The position numbers and the translations under genes were made by a program. From an uncultured Verrucomicrobia subdivision 3 bacterium (GTDB taxonomy: Bacteria; Verrucomicrobiota; Verrucomicrobiia; Limisphaerales; UBA11358), in the NCBI GenBank assembly GCA_903875465.1, contig CAIQWB010000139.1, positions 62,001 to 126,000 on the forward strand: 64,000 bases of DNA. Direction: 5' to 3'. The first letter of the stretch is position 1, and every line of letters begins with the position of its first letter. Positions 9,841-17,188 of this stretch are shown piece after piece. The notes under the pieces are model-generated. The model made no database searches. It saw nothing but the letters and a program-made list of their open reading frames with translations, and was not told the DNA's origin.

Positions 9841-10233
9841 TCAGTCCTCGCCTTCCACTACAATGAGAGTGACCGGCGTCGTGTTGGTTTGGCCGGCGGG
9901 GTTGGAGGCAAAGAGCGCGTAGCGTCCCGAATCGCCAGGCTGGGCGTTGCCAATTCGAAAGGTGGCATTGGTCGCCCCGGGAATGGCGATGAAGCCCCGG
10001 CCATGGTCGACTTTCCATTGGCGGAGGAGCGGCGGGGAGCCGCCGACTTCGGCCGTGAGCGTTACGATGCGGGTGACAATGTTGGTGCCCGGGGAATCAT
10101 TGACGGTGTCCCGGATGACCGAGGGTGGCCGGTTGGCGCCGGGGCTGGCCAGGCCGAGCTTGTTGGCCGCCCAAATGACGAGGCACACCAGGGCCAGGCG
10201 CTGAAAACCAGGATGAAGCTGGGGACCATTCAT
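9841..10233 (-). CDS. Small secreted Ig-like domain protein
   Basis: 130 residues: a signal peptide (RLALVCLVIWAANKLGLASPG), then a single immunoglobulin-like domain. The family signature is plain: PPLLRQWKVDHG, GATNATFRIGNAQPGDSGRYALFASNPAGQTN. Such Ig domains are usually repeated modules of large surface proteins in Verrucomicrobiota; a stand-alone copy is unusual and could be a remnant or a small accessory binding protein. It sits between the sulfatase (67-base gap) and the cytochrome gene (41-base gap), on the same strand, so co-transcription is likely. Confidence 0.7.
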   Translation of the reverse strand: MNGPQLHPGFQRLALVCLVIWAANKLGLASPGANRPPSVIRDTVNDSPGTNIVTRIVTLTAEVGGSPPLLRQWKVDHGRGFIAIPGATNATFRIGNAQPGDSGRYALFASNPAGQTNTTPVTLIVVEGED

Positions 10234-10300
10234 GGAACTGGAAATTTATTTCCCGCGCCCGGCGGAACGGATCCGCCGGACACGGGAACTCCCTGGCGGC

Positions 10301-12094
10301 TTACGGTATGTAAGGTGTGACTTGGTAGAAGTAATGATCGGCACTCGCGCTGGCATCAGTCAGCACGGTGTTGGTGATCACCAGGGTGTTATTGGTGCCC
10401 GGCGGGATGGTCGTGGTGGTCACGGGCACCCAGGCGAGCGGATTGTTCAGATCCGGCGAGCGCCAGAGGGTGAGGGTATAAGCCAGGCTTTTCTGATCAG
10501 CATACTGGGTGCTGCCCGCAGGCGCGATGAAGGCCGGGGTGTTCGCATTGGTGCTGATCTGGGTGTAGCGGGTGTTCACCAGAAACTGGCCGTTGGTGAA
10601 GACCACATCGGCGACGGAAGGGGAGGGAATCAGGGTGCGCCGGTACTGGGTGTTTTCAAAGGTCACCGAGCGGCCGAGGTTCAGGCGGAGCGCGTAGTAG
10701 TTGGATTGCGCCACCGGAGTGAGCGGGGCGTTGAGCAGATTGGTGAATTCGTAGGGGTCGCTGCTCAAATCATACAGCCGCTCGTTGGAAACATCATTGG
10801 TGTGGGCATAGAAATGGAGCAACTTAAACTGGCCGTTGCGCAGGGTGATGCCGTCGGTGGCGGCGCTTTGATTGAACTGCTCCTCAATCACAAAGGGGGT
10901 GGGGCGGATGACATCCGCCTGCAAGGCGGGCAGCAGGCTCACGGAATCAAGCACCACATTGCCAGGCGTGGTGGCAGCGACATTAATGCCGGCCAGTTCC
11001 GCAATGGTGGCGAACAAATCCGGCTCATTCACCAGGGTGTCGTTGGCGCGACCCGGGCTGCCCACGTCCGGTCCGGCGAGGATGAGCGGCGTGCGCGAAC
11101 CGCCCTCGAAGATGGTGAATTTCGCATGCCCATTGCCCGTGGTGGTTTCCGGCACCGTCCGGTCCAGGAAGGGCGGCTGCTGGACGTTGATTGGCGTGCC
11201 GTTGTCGCCAATGAAGATAATATCGGTATTCGTCCGGTCAATCGCGTTGAGCACCACGCCAATTGCGGTGTCCAGGGATTGAATCAAGGCCTCGTAATAC
11301 GGCCGGGTGTTGGTGTTCACATCGGCGGCGGTGCCGCTGAGGGCCAGATATTTGGGTGAGAACAGCAGGTTGGTCGGGGGCAGGTGAAACGGGGAGTGTG
11401 GGGCATTGAAGGCCAGCCAGACAAACCAGTGATTGGTTCCCTGGCCGGAAATGAAGTTCGTGGCGTCATGCACCTGGTCCAGTGTGGAATAGTTTGTCGT
11501 GTTGAAGGAAACGCCATTCGACCATTTGGTCCAATTAAAATAACTGGCCACGCCCGGACTATAAAACCCGGCATAATTCGTCCAGCCGCCGGTCAGGCGG
11601 GGCGAGTCCGTGTCCGTGACATTAGTGGTGGTGCCGCCCAGATGCCATTTGCCAAAGGAGGCCAGGCTGTATTGCGGCGCATTGGTGGCAAAGGCACGGG
11701 GCAGGGTGTATTCATTGCTGCTCAGCACCGGGGTGCTGGGGCTCGGGCTGGGATTGATGGCCACCCCGACGCCGGTGCGGAACGAATCGCGACCGGTAAT
11801 GATGGCGGCCCGGGATTGCGAACAGGAGGGACGGGCGTAGAAGTGCGTGAAGGTCACGCCGCTCCGGGCCAGCGCGTTGAGGTTCGGGGTGGGGGGAATG
11901 GAGGCGGCAGCGTTGGTATTGTAAATGGACAGGTTGTCAATACCGAGGTCATCAGCGATGATCAGGAGGATATTGTGGGGATGAGCCACCGGTTGCGCCC
12001 CAGCGGCAAAGACGAGGGCGAACAGGGCCAGCAATACCGTCAGGCCGCCTTGGATAACAGGCGTATATGGTCGAATGATTGTAGTTGTCTTCAT
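10301..12094 (-). CDS. Secreted S1-type sulfatase with an altered formylglycine motif
   Basis: 597 residues from MKTTTIIRP, with a signal peptide ending near FAAGAQPVAH. The alkaline-phosphatase-like fold is evident: metal site NILLIIADDLG, active-site loop RPSCSQSRAAIITGR, the IFIGDNGTPI segment and FGKWHLGGT. The expected S1 motif is C-X-P/A-X-R; here C91-S-Q93-S-R95 carries Gln where Pro or Ala is normal, although Cys, Arg and the TGR extension are kept. It should hydrolyse sulfate esters on polysaccharides after Cys-to-formylglycine conversion. No sulfatase-modifying enzyme is in the window. The C-terminus has a beta-rich tail (TLTLWRSPDLNN) typical of secreted verrucomicrobial proteins. 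First gene of the operon with the Ig and cytochrome genes. Confidence 0.88.
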   Translation of the reverse strand: MKTTTIIRPYTPVIQGGLTVLLALFALVFAAGAQPVAHPHNILLIIADDLGIDNLSIYNTNAAASIPPTPNLNALARSGVTFTHFYARPSCSQSRAAIITGRDSFRTGVGVAINPSPSPSTPVLSSNEYTLPRAFATNAPQYSLASFGKWHLGGTTTNVTDTDSPRLTGGWTNYAGFYSPGVASYFNWTKWSNGVSFNTTNYSTLDQVHDATNFISGQGTNHWFVWLAFNAPHSPFHLPPTNLLFSPKYLALSGTAADVNTNTRPYYEALIQSLDTAIGVVLNAIDRTNTDIIFIGDNGTPINVQQPPFLDRTVPETTTGNGHAKFTIFEGGSRTPLILAGPDVGSPGRANDTLVNEPDLFATIAELAGINVAATTPGNVVLDSVSLLPALQADVIRPTPFVIEEQFNQSAATDGITLRNGQFKLLHFYAHTNDVSNERLYDLSSDPYEFTNLLNAPLTPVAQSNYYALRLNLGRSVTFENTQYRRTLIPSPSVADVVFTNGQFLVNTRYTQISTNANTPAFIAPAGSTQYADQKSLAYTLTLWRSPDLNNPLAWVPVTTTTIPPGTNNTLVITNTVLTDASASADHYFYQVTPYIP

Positions 12095-12302
12095 GGTTTC
12101 AGCTAACAAGTTACTCACGGTTGGTTTGGTTTGGTTGTCCTGCGGCCACGTCGTGGATGGTCCGGTGAATATCCGGCCATGACGCCTGGCGGCAGGCGGA
12201 TTAACCTCCCTGGGAAAGGGTCGGAAAAATGGATCGCGGGCGGCCGACCCGCACACGGTATTCCGGGCCGGCGAGCCGATGCCCCGGTCAGCGGGGCAAA
12301 AT

Positions 12303-12488
12303 TCAGGCAAAAAATTCGGTTTCCCCGCCAGCAAACCAATTTAACCGGCGCAGTTGTTCGCGGATCTTGCGCCGTTCATGGCGGTGTTCGATGGATTTTG
12401 GGGGATGGAGCAGGCGGGTGCCCGCGGGGCGCGATGCGTTGGCATCGGCGGCGTTGCGTTCGGTACGGTCATGCAGAGTTGTTTTCAT
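12303..12488 (-). CDS. Possible small basic protein, function unknown
   Basis: A 61-codon frame starting MKTTLHDRTERNAADANAS and ending GGETEFFA. It is rich in charged residues (HRHERRKIREQLRRLNW), with codon choice like the neighbouring genes (GCC, CGC, GAA, ACC favoured) and no membrane segment. A GGAGGT sequence occurs 21 bases upstream of the ATG, too far for normal initiation. It lies head-to-tail upstream of the sulfatase and just downstream of the AT-rich block. I recognise no family. It may be spurious. Confidence 0.35.
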   Translation of the reverse strand: MKTTLHDRTERNAADANASRPAGTRLLHPPKSIEHRHERRKIREQLRRLNWFAGGETEFFA

Positions 12489-12547
12489 AAGCAGATACTT
12501 TTTATGAGAACCTCCAGTGGACCGGTCAGCTCGTCGAGTTTAAATTA

Positions 12548-12564
12548 ACGATCAAAAAGATCGT
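12548..12564. promoter_or_regulatory. Perfect 6-bp inverted repeat in the AT-rich block
   Basis: ACGATC and GATCGT flank AAAAA, giving a 17-base dyad. A second dyad, ACGAC-N7-GTCGT, lies near 12635-12651 beside a TATAAT-like sequence. Both are plausible operator sites for the sulfatase or the small upstream frame. No regulator gene is adjacent, so this is inference from symmetry alone. Confidence 0.3.
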
Positions 12565-12812
12565 AAATAAAAAATTATTTAATTTTTAAAAAATCTATAA
12601 AAATTCAGTATTTTAGATTTAAAGCCGATATATACGACTTAATATGTCGTTATAATATACTCATCATTGGAGATGTCAACAGGTAAATTTAAAATGCTGA
12701 AAAGGCCAGCCAACGCGCCTGCTCGCACCTGCCAAAACCCGTTGGTTAAGCAGTTGAAGCGGTGCAGTCCGATTGACCGCCCGCGCAGGTTCCGGTTTCA
12801 AAACAGGGCGAA

Positions 12813-13166
12813 TTAACGGGCGGGCGAGCGGCTCAGGCGCACGGAGACCACCCGGGCTTGCGGGATTGGGAATTTTTTCACCTCGATGGTCACTGCGGCG
12901 GGCTGGAATTCGGCAAGCACCACCTCGGCCAGATCGGACGCCAGCTTTTCGATCAGTTTCCAACTACGGCCCTCGCCAAATTTCAAGAGCCGCTGGCTCA
13001 CGGTGAAGTAATCCACCGTGTCGGCTATGCTATCGCTGCGGGCGGCGGCGGTGAAATCGGCGGTCATTTCAATGGTCAGCAGCAATCGCTGGGGCTGGGC
13101 GCGCTCCTCGTCCGGCACGCCCACGCGGTAAAATACTTCGAGATCGGTGACTGTGATGGTGGCCAT
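12813..13166 (-). CDS. folB: Dihydroneopterin aldolase
   Basis: 117 residues, the usual FolB length. It matches the tunnelling-fold family: N-terminal ITVTDLEVFYRVGVPDEERAQPQ, VDYFTVSQRLLKFGEGRSWKLIEKLASDLAE, and the late strand VTIEVKKFPIPQARVVSVRL. It converts 7,8-dihydroneopterin to 6-hydroxymethyl-dihydropterin in cytoplasmic folate synthesis. Its start lies 11 bases after the stop of the HAD-Nudix fusion gene, so the two are almost certainly one transcript. That neighbour may make its substrate from dihydroneopterin triphosphate. Confidence 0.88.
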   Translation of the reverse strand: MATITVTDLEVFYRVGVPDEERAQPQRLLLTIEMTADFTAAARSDSIADTVDYFTVSQRLLKFGEGRSWKLIEKLASDLAEVVLAEFQPAAVTIEVKKFPIPQARVVSVRLSRSPAR

Positions 13167-13177
13167 GGCAGTGGGGA

Positions 13178-14257
13178 TTAAGGATGGCTGGGTAAATTTT
13201 TCAGCACGGCCAGCAGCAGGATGCGCGTGGGCGTGTTCAGTTCCAGGTCCAGGGCGGCGACTGGCGTCAGCCAGCGAAATTCGCGCGCCTCTTCGTTTAA
13301 TTTAACCTGCGGCTGGCCGACGCAAAGGCAGGTGTAATTTAGCAACACGAAATGGGCGTCCCGGTAAAATTCCGGCGAATGAATACAGTCTTGTACCAGC
13401 ACAAACTGAATGCGTTCAATGGCCAGTGCGGTTTCCTCCAGGATTTCCCGGCGCAAGGCGGCCTCGGAGGTTTCGCCCCATTTGATTTTCCCGCCCGGGA
13501 TGCCCCATAGGCCGGACCATTTGTCGGTACGAATCATCAGCACTTCACCGGCCTGGTTGAAAATCAGCGCCCCCACGGTGGCGAGCGGCGGATGCGTGGC
13601 TTCAAATTTATCCGGACTTGGATGCAACTCCAAGCCATTGGCCTCCAGGGTGCGCCGCAATTCGCCCAGATGCTCCACGATCAAATCCGGCCCGGCCTGG
13701 CGTAATTGGGCCAGCGTATTATATCCCGTCAACACGGCCACGGAATGCACGCCGCCGTGCTTGGCCGTCTCAATATCATGCTCCATGTCGCCGATAAACA
13801 AGGTCTCGGCGGGGTCCAGGTGGTTGACGGTGAGGATTTCGTGAATTTTATGACGTTTGTCGCCCACCCCGACGTAGGGCACATCAATAAACTGGTCGAA
13901 CCCCGTGACCAGGCAGTGCGCCGCATAGTGGGTGGGATGAGCCGCGCTCAGGAGGAAGGTGCGGATTTTGTGCTGGCGGCAAAACTCCAGGAATTCGCGC
14001 GCATAAGGCAGTTCCACCACGGAACTCTGGGCGCGCACGAACTCGCCATGAAACCATTCTTCCAGTTGCGCCATCGACACTTCCGGCAGGTGACGGTCGT
14101 AAAATTTTTTGAAGGGCAACGTAAACTCTGCGCGAAATTGTTCCAGGCTCATGGGCGGCTTGCCCGCCTGGGTGAGCACGTAATTGGAGGCCTGCAAGAC
14201 CGCCGGCAAGTCATCCACCAGAGTCCCTGACCAGTCAAAAATGATATTGCGAATCAC
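13178..14257 (-). CDS. HAD hydrolase - Nudix hydrolase fusion protein
   Basis: 359 residues read from a GTG start (VIRNIIFDWSGTLVDD); longer upstream extension would run into the 222-bp repeat. Residues 1-205 form a HAD hydrolase: nucleophile D8 in DWSGT, motif II near LLSAAHPTH, a Lys in VGVGDKRHK and motif IV GDMEHD. The usual second Asp of DxD is Ser10, as in the DWAGT loop of phosphonatases, so phosphatase activity is not assured. Residues 225-355 form a Nudix domain with box G256-X5-E262-X7-R270-E-I-L-E274-E275; the box's last Gly is Ala277. The gene directly precedes folB, which suggests stepwise removal of phosphates from dihydroneopterin triphosphate. Alternatives are nucleotide or sugar-nucleotide clean-up. 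Confidence 0.85.
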   Translation of the reverse strand: MIRNIIFDWSGTLVDDLPAVLQASNYVLTQAGKPPMSLEQFRAEFTLPFKKFYDRHLPEVSMAQLEEWFHGEFVRAQSSVVELPYAREFLEFCRQHKIRTFLLSAAHPTHYAAHCLVTGFDQFIDVPYVGVGDKRHKIHEILTVNHLDPAETLFIGDMEHDIETAKHGGVHSVAVLTGYNTLAQLRQAGPDLIVEHLGELRRTLEANGLELHPSPDKFEATHPPLATVGALIFNQAGEVLMIRTDKWSGLWGIPGGKIKWGETSEAALRREILEETALAIERIQFVLVQDCIHSPEFYRDAHFVLLNYTCLCVGQPQVKLNEEAREFRWLTPVAALDLELNTPTRILLLAVLKNLPSHP

Positions 14258-14714
14258 AGGGGACAGTTTACTCCATCTCCGGGCGGGGGGCGACGTTATT
14301 TCTTGGCGAGGTTCGCCTGTATATGAGACTGTTTTAAAATTCCAACCGAGCCCCCGTCGGGTCTTTTGCCGCGGACCGGCGTTGGCTCGGTCCACTGGCT
14401 TATTAAGCCTCTGCCAGTCAGTTGTCCCGAATCGACGTGCGCTGCGCGCAGGCAGTCAGCCCGCTGCGGGGATGCGCGGACCGCGCCGCCCTGGTCAGCG
14501 CCAAAATCCCTCGCCGCTGGCCCGCTTTGAATTTTAAAACAGTCTCTAAGGTGTGGATGGCTGGCCGCCACTCCGTAATCCTTTCACTTGTAAAAACTCC
14601 AGGATGAGCGAAGCTGACAGCGTGGCGCACACTAGCAACCCATCAACCAATGACTTTGAACCTTCCCGTTCCATGGTAGCGGGCCTTTGCGCACCACATT
14701 TCCCCTTGTTCAAA
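14258..14714. other. 457-base intergenic region containing a terminal-inverted-repeat element
   Basis: The centre is occupied by a 222-base element bounded by perfect inverted repeats (listed separately). Short open frames inside it in several directions are by-products of its GC-rich palindromic sequence. The last 170 bases lead to the peroxiredoxin gene without a recognisable promoter. Confidence 0.55.
14325..14546. mobile_element. MITE-like 222-bp element with 18-bp perfect terminal inverted repeats
   Basis: The ends are GAGACTGTTTTAAAATTC (14325-14342) and its exact reverse complement (14529-14546). The interior has further dyads, for example ACCGAGCC pairing with GGCTCGGT inside the left half, so the whole can fold. 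It encodes no transposase. No clear target-site duplication is seen: flanks are ...TATAT and TAAGG.... No other copy is present in this window. It is best described as a non-autonomous, MITE-like element; mobility is inferred from structure only. Confidence 0.6.
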
Positions 14715-15227
14715 ATGAAAATAAAAGTTCTGATTGCGCTGCTACTTATGTTTACCTGGACTGGATTTGCCGACATGCCCAAAACGGGCGACACCGCCCC
14801 CCTCTTCACGGGAACGGATCAGGAGGGGAAGGCCTTCAACCTCGCGGATCACGTGGGCAAGAAGGTGATTTTGCTCTATTTTTACCCCAAGGATTTTACG
14901 GGCGGCTGCACCAAGGAAGCCTGTGGTTTTCGCGACCGCACCGGGGAGCTGGCTTCGAGTAATGTGGCGGTCATCGGGGTCAGCCACGACACCGTGGCGG
15001 AGCACAAGAAATTCGCTGACGAGTACAAATTGAATTTTACCCTGGTGGCCGATCCTGAGGGTAAAATCATCGCCTTGTATGACGTTAAAATGCCGCTCCT
15101 GAGCATGTCCAAGCGCGTCAGTTTCCTGATCGGCACGGATGGCAAAATCATCCATGTCACCAATGCCTTGAATCCGACCGCCCATTTCACGGAGATGAAG
15201 GCGGCGATTGAGGGATTGAAAAAGTAA
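14715..15227 (+). CDS. Exported peroxiredoxin of the Bcp/PrxQ type
   Basis: 170 residues from MKIKVLIALLLMFTWTGFADM, a signal peptide that places the enzyme in the periplasm. A thioredoxin-fold AhpC/TSA domain follows with KVILLYFYPKDFTGGCTKEACGF; the peroxidatic Cys is in GGCTKE and a second Cys five residues later gives the PrxQ CX4C pair. VIGVSHDTVAEHKKFADEY and RVSFLIGTDGKI complete the family pattern. It reduces peroxides using thiol donors. A longer upstream reading frame exists but would bury the signal peptide, so I reject it. The DsbD-like protein in this window could supply reducing equivalents across the membrane (inference). Confidence 0.85.
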   Translation: MKIKVLIALLLMFTWTGFADMPKTGDTAPLFTGTDQEGKAFNLADHVGKKVILLYFYPKDFTGGCTKEACGFRDRTGELASSNVAVIGVSHDTVAEHKKFADEYKLNFTLVADPEGKIIALYDVKMPLLSMSKRVSFLIGTDGKIIHVTNALNPTAHFTEMKAAIEGLKK

Positions 15228-15300
15228 ATCCGGGGTGGCAGGGAATACCCTTCAGCCGGGCCATTATTAAACGTGGTCAGATTTTTCTTTGTCTCGCGGC

Positions 15301-15885
15301 ATGGCTGGTCAAAAATGGCGTGTGCTGATTGCCTTCCACAAACCGTTTAATGTGCTCTCGCAGTTCACGCCGGATGGTTCGCCCAACCGGCCGCTCGCCG
15401 AATTTGGCTTTCCCAAAAATTTTTATCCCATTGGCCGCTTGGATGCCGATTCCGAGGGCTTGCTGTTGCTGAGCGACGAGGCGGCCTTGAACCAGCGACT
15501 GTTGCATCCGCGCAACGCCCATGAGCGCGAATATTGGGTCCAAGTGGAGCGCATTCCCACTTCCGAGTCACTTTGCACCCTGGCGGCCGGCGTGGTGATC
15601 CAAGGCCGGCCGACGCTGGGCTGCCGCGCGTGGTTGCTCGATCCGCAACCGGAAGTCCCTCCGCGCGTGCCGCCCATCCGCGTGCGTAAGACCGTGCCAG
15701 ACTGCTGGCTGGGTTTGGAACTGGTGGAGGGCAAGAACCGTCAGGTGCGGCGCATGACGGCGGCGATTGGCCACCCCACCTTGCGCTTGTTGCGCGTGCG
15801 CATCGGGCAATTTCGCCTGACCAGCCTGGCCCCCGGTGCGTGGCGGGAATTAGCCGAGCCGGAACGCCGGCTGGTTTTGGGTTAA
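15301..15885 (+). CDS. rluE: 23S rRNA pseudouridine synthase, RluE type
   Basis: 194 residues. The RsuA/RluB/E/F signature is present: AFHKPFNVLSQFTPDG, the catalytic GRLDADSEGLLLLSDE (Asp of GRLD), YWVQVERIPT, PPIRVRKTVPDCWLGLEL and EGKNRQVRRMTAAIGHPTLRLLR. It lacks an S4 domain, as does RluE, which modifies U2457 of 23S rRNA in E. coli. The ATG start is used here; an in-frame TTG four codons upstream is possible. No Shine-Dalgarno is visible. Confidence 0.85.
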   Translation: MAGQKWRVLIAFHKPFNVLSQFTPDGSPNRPLAEFGFPKNFYPIGRLDADSEGLLLLSDEAALNQRLLHPRNAHEREYWVQVERIPTSESLCTLAAGVVIQGRPTLGCRAWLLDPQPEVPPRVPPIRVRKTVPDCWLGLELVEGKNRQVRRMTAAIGHPTLRLLRVRIGQFRLTSLAPGAWRELAEPERRLVLG

Positions 15886-15928
15886 GCCGGGACGCATCCT
15901 GACAATGCCCCCCGTTGGCAAACTGGCC

Positions 15929-16027
15929 GGAGCGCGGCGTTTACGCCGCATCAACGTCCGACTGGACGCAGGCCAAGCGAGTCGGTTATGGCGGTCGTAA
16001 GTGGATGCGACCTGAAGGTCGCGCTCC
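15929..16027. repeat. 99-bp composite palindromic repeat
   Basis: The ends are GGAGCGCG and CGCGCTCC, an 8-bp terminal inverted repeat. Just inside each end sits its own perfect hairpin: GCGGCG-TTTA-CGCCGC on the left and GCGACC-TGAA-GGTCGC on the right, with about 50 bases between. This resembles a REP/RAYT-type dispersed repeat. It lies between rluE and nadA and ends 50 bases before the nadA -35 box. There is one copy here; abundance elsewhere is inferred. Confidence 0.6.
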
Positions 16028-16076
16028 GGGGCAGGGTCAAGCTACGCCCGTTAAGCCGCCGCCAAGCGCGGCTGGA

Positions 16077-16105
16077 TTGACGCACGGGCGTTTGGCCGGT
16101 AACTT
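16077..16105 (+). promoter_or_regulatory. Putative nadA promoter, start-codon proximal
   Basis: TTGACG, a 17-base spacer and TAACTT; the -35 is strong and the -10 weak (T, A and final T match). Only six bases separate the -10 from the ATG, so the transcript would be leaderless. No Shine-Dalgarno precedes nadA. Confidence 0.4.
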
Positions 16106-16111
16106 TATCCC

Positions 16112-17116
16112 ATGATTGACCTTGCTGAAATCCAGCCGCGCGCCGGCATGGCCCCGGCGCAAGCGGCTCCGCTGACCCAGGAAATCCTGGCCTTGAAGCA
16201 GAAATTGAACGCCGTGATTCTGGCGCACAATTACCAGCGCCCGGAAATTCAGGACGTGGCTGATTTCGTGGGTGATTCGCTTGGCCTGGCCCAGCAGGCC
16301 GCCACCACTTCGGCGGATGTCATTGTCTTTTGCGGCGTGCATTTCATGGCTGAAACCGCGAAAATCCTGAATCCCAACAAGATTGTCGTGCTCCCCGACC
16401 TGGAGGCCGGATGCTCTCTGGAAGCCAGTTGCCCGGCCGATCAGCTCGCGGCGTTGCAGGCCACCAATCCGAATTTCTGGACCATCGCCTATATTAATTG
16501 CAGCGCGGCGGTGAAGGCCCTGAGCGATGTTATTGTCACCAGCGGCAATGCCGAGCGCATTGTCAATGCCGCCCCGAAGGACAAGGATCTGCTATTTGTC
16601 CCGGACGAAAACCTGGGCCAGTGGGTCATGGAAAAAACCGGCCGGCCCATGCAATTATGGCAAGGCAACTGTTATGCCCACGTGGAATTCCGGCGCAACC
16701 ACATTCTGGAAGTGCGCGAACGTTTTCCCGCCGCCAAAATCGTGGTGCACCCGGAGAGCCTCCGCGAAGTGCGCGAACTCGCGGATGTGGTTTGCTCCAC
16801 CGAGAAAATGATCACTTTTTGCCAGCGCGATACCGCGAAACAATTCGTGATCGTCACCGAGTCCGGCATCATCCACCGCCTGCAAAAAGCCTGTCCGGAC
16901 AAGGAATTCCTCTGCGCGCCAGTCTTCGACGCCCTGCGCCTGCCCACCGATGGCTGCCGTTGCAGCGAGTGCAAATTCATGAAGCTGAACACCCTGCCCA
17001 AGGTGCTGGCCTGCATGCAAAACCTCGCCCCGCGCATTGAGCTGCCGGAGGCCATCTTGCAGCGCGCGAAATTGCCCATTGAGCGGATGCTCGAGATTTC
17101 AGCGCGGCCCAATTAA
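16112..17116 (+). CDS. nadA: Quinolinate synthase A
   Basis: 334 residues. NadA family features are clear: ILAHNYQRPEIQDVADFVGDSLGLAQ, VHFMAETAKILNP, the DLEAGCSLEASCPAD segment, and TDGCRCSECKFMKLNTL near the C-terminus. Conserved cysteines in these segments bind the [4Fe-4S] cluster. It condenses iminoaspartate with dihydroxyacetone phosphate to quinolinate in cytoplasmic NAD synthesis. nadB and nadC are not in the window. The gene stands alone between the 99-bp repeat and a strong terminator. Confidence 0.96.
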   Translation: MIDLAEIQPRAGMAPAQAAPLTQEILALKQKLNAVILAHNYQRPEIQDVADFVGDSLGLAQQAATTSADVIVFCGVHFMAETAKILNPNKIVVLPDLEAGCSLEASCPADQLAALQATNPNFWTIAYINCSAAVKALSDVIVTSGNAERIVNAAPKDKDLLFVPDENLGQWVMEKTGRPMQLWQGNCYAHVEFRRNHILEVRERFPAAKIVVHPESLREVRELADVVCSTEKMITFCQRDTAKQFVIVTESGIIHRLQKACPDKEFLCAPVFDALRLPTDGCRCSECKFMKLNTLPKVLACMQNLAPRIELPEAILQRAKLPIERMLEISARPN

Positions 17117-17142
17117 TCAGCCAATCTTTTAACGACAAAAAG

Positions 17143-17173
17143 CCCAGCCGCAGGCGGCTGGGTTTTGCTTTTT
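17143..17173. terminator. Rho-independent terminator after nadA, probably bidirectional
   Basis: A 9-bp GC-rich stem (CCCAGCCGC / GCGGCTGGG) with a nominal two-base loop is followed by TTTTGCTTTTT and preceded by AAAAAG, so it can serve nadA and the convergent aldo/keto reductase gene. Confidence 0.88.
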
Positions 17174-17188
17174 ATAATTCTGTGGCGG

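Larger units (their letters stand above)
12095..12812. other. 718-base intergenic region, half GC-rich, half strongly AT-rich
   Basis: Upstream of the sulfatase the sequence is GC-rich and holds one possible small leftward gene. From about 12540 to 12675 it switches to a strikingly AT-rich block with two short perfect inverted repeats. The segment 12680-12812 resembles ordinary sequence with no recognised feature. Confidence 0.55.

Noticed and set aside
12131-12490. 119-codon plus-strand frame upstream of folB
   Set aside because: Arg/Gly-rich with no start signal; the opposite-strand frame has more typical codon use.
14296-14630. Short frames in both directions within the 222-bp repeat element
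   Set aside because: Each covers the inverted repeats and none has a ribosome site or protein-like composition; they follow from the foldback structure.
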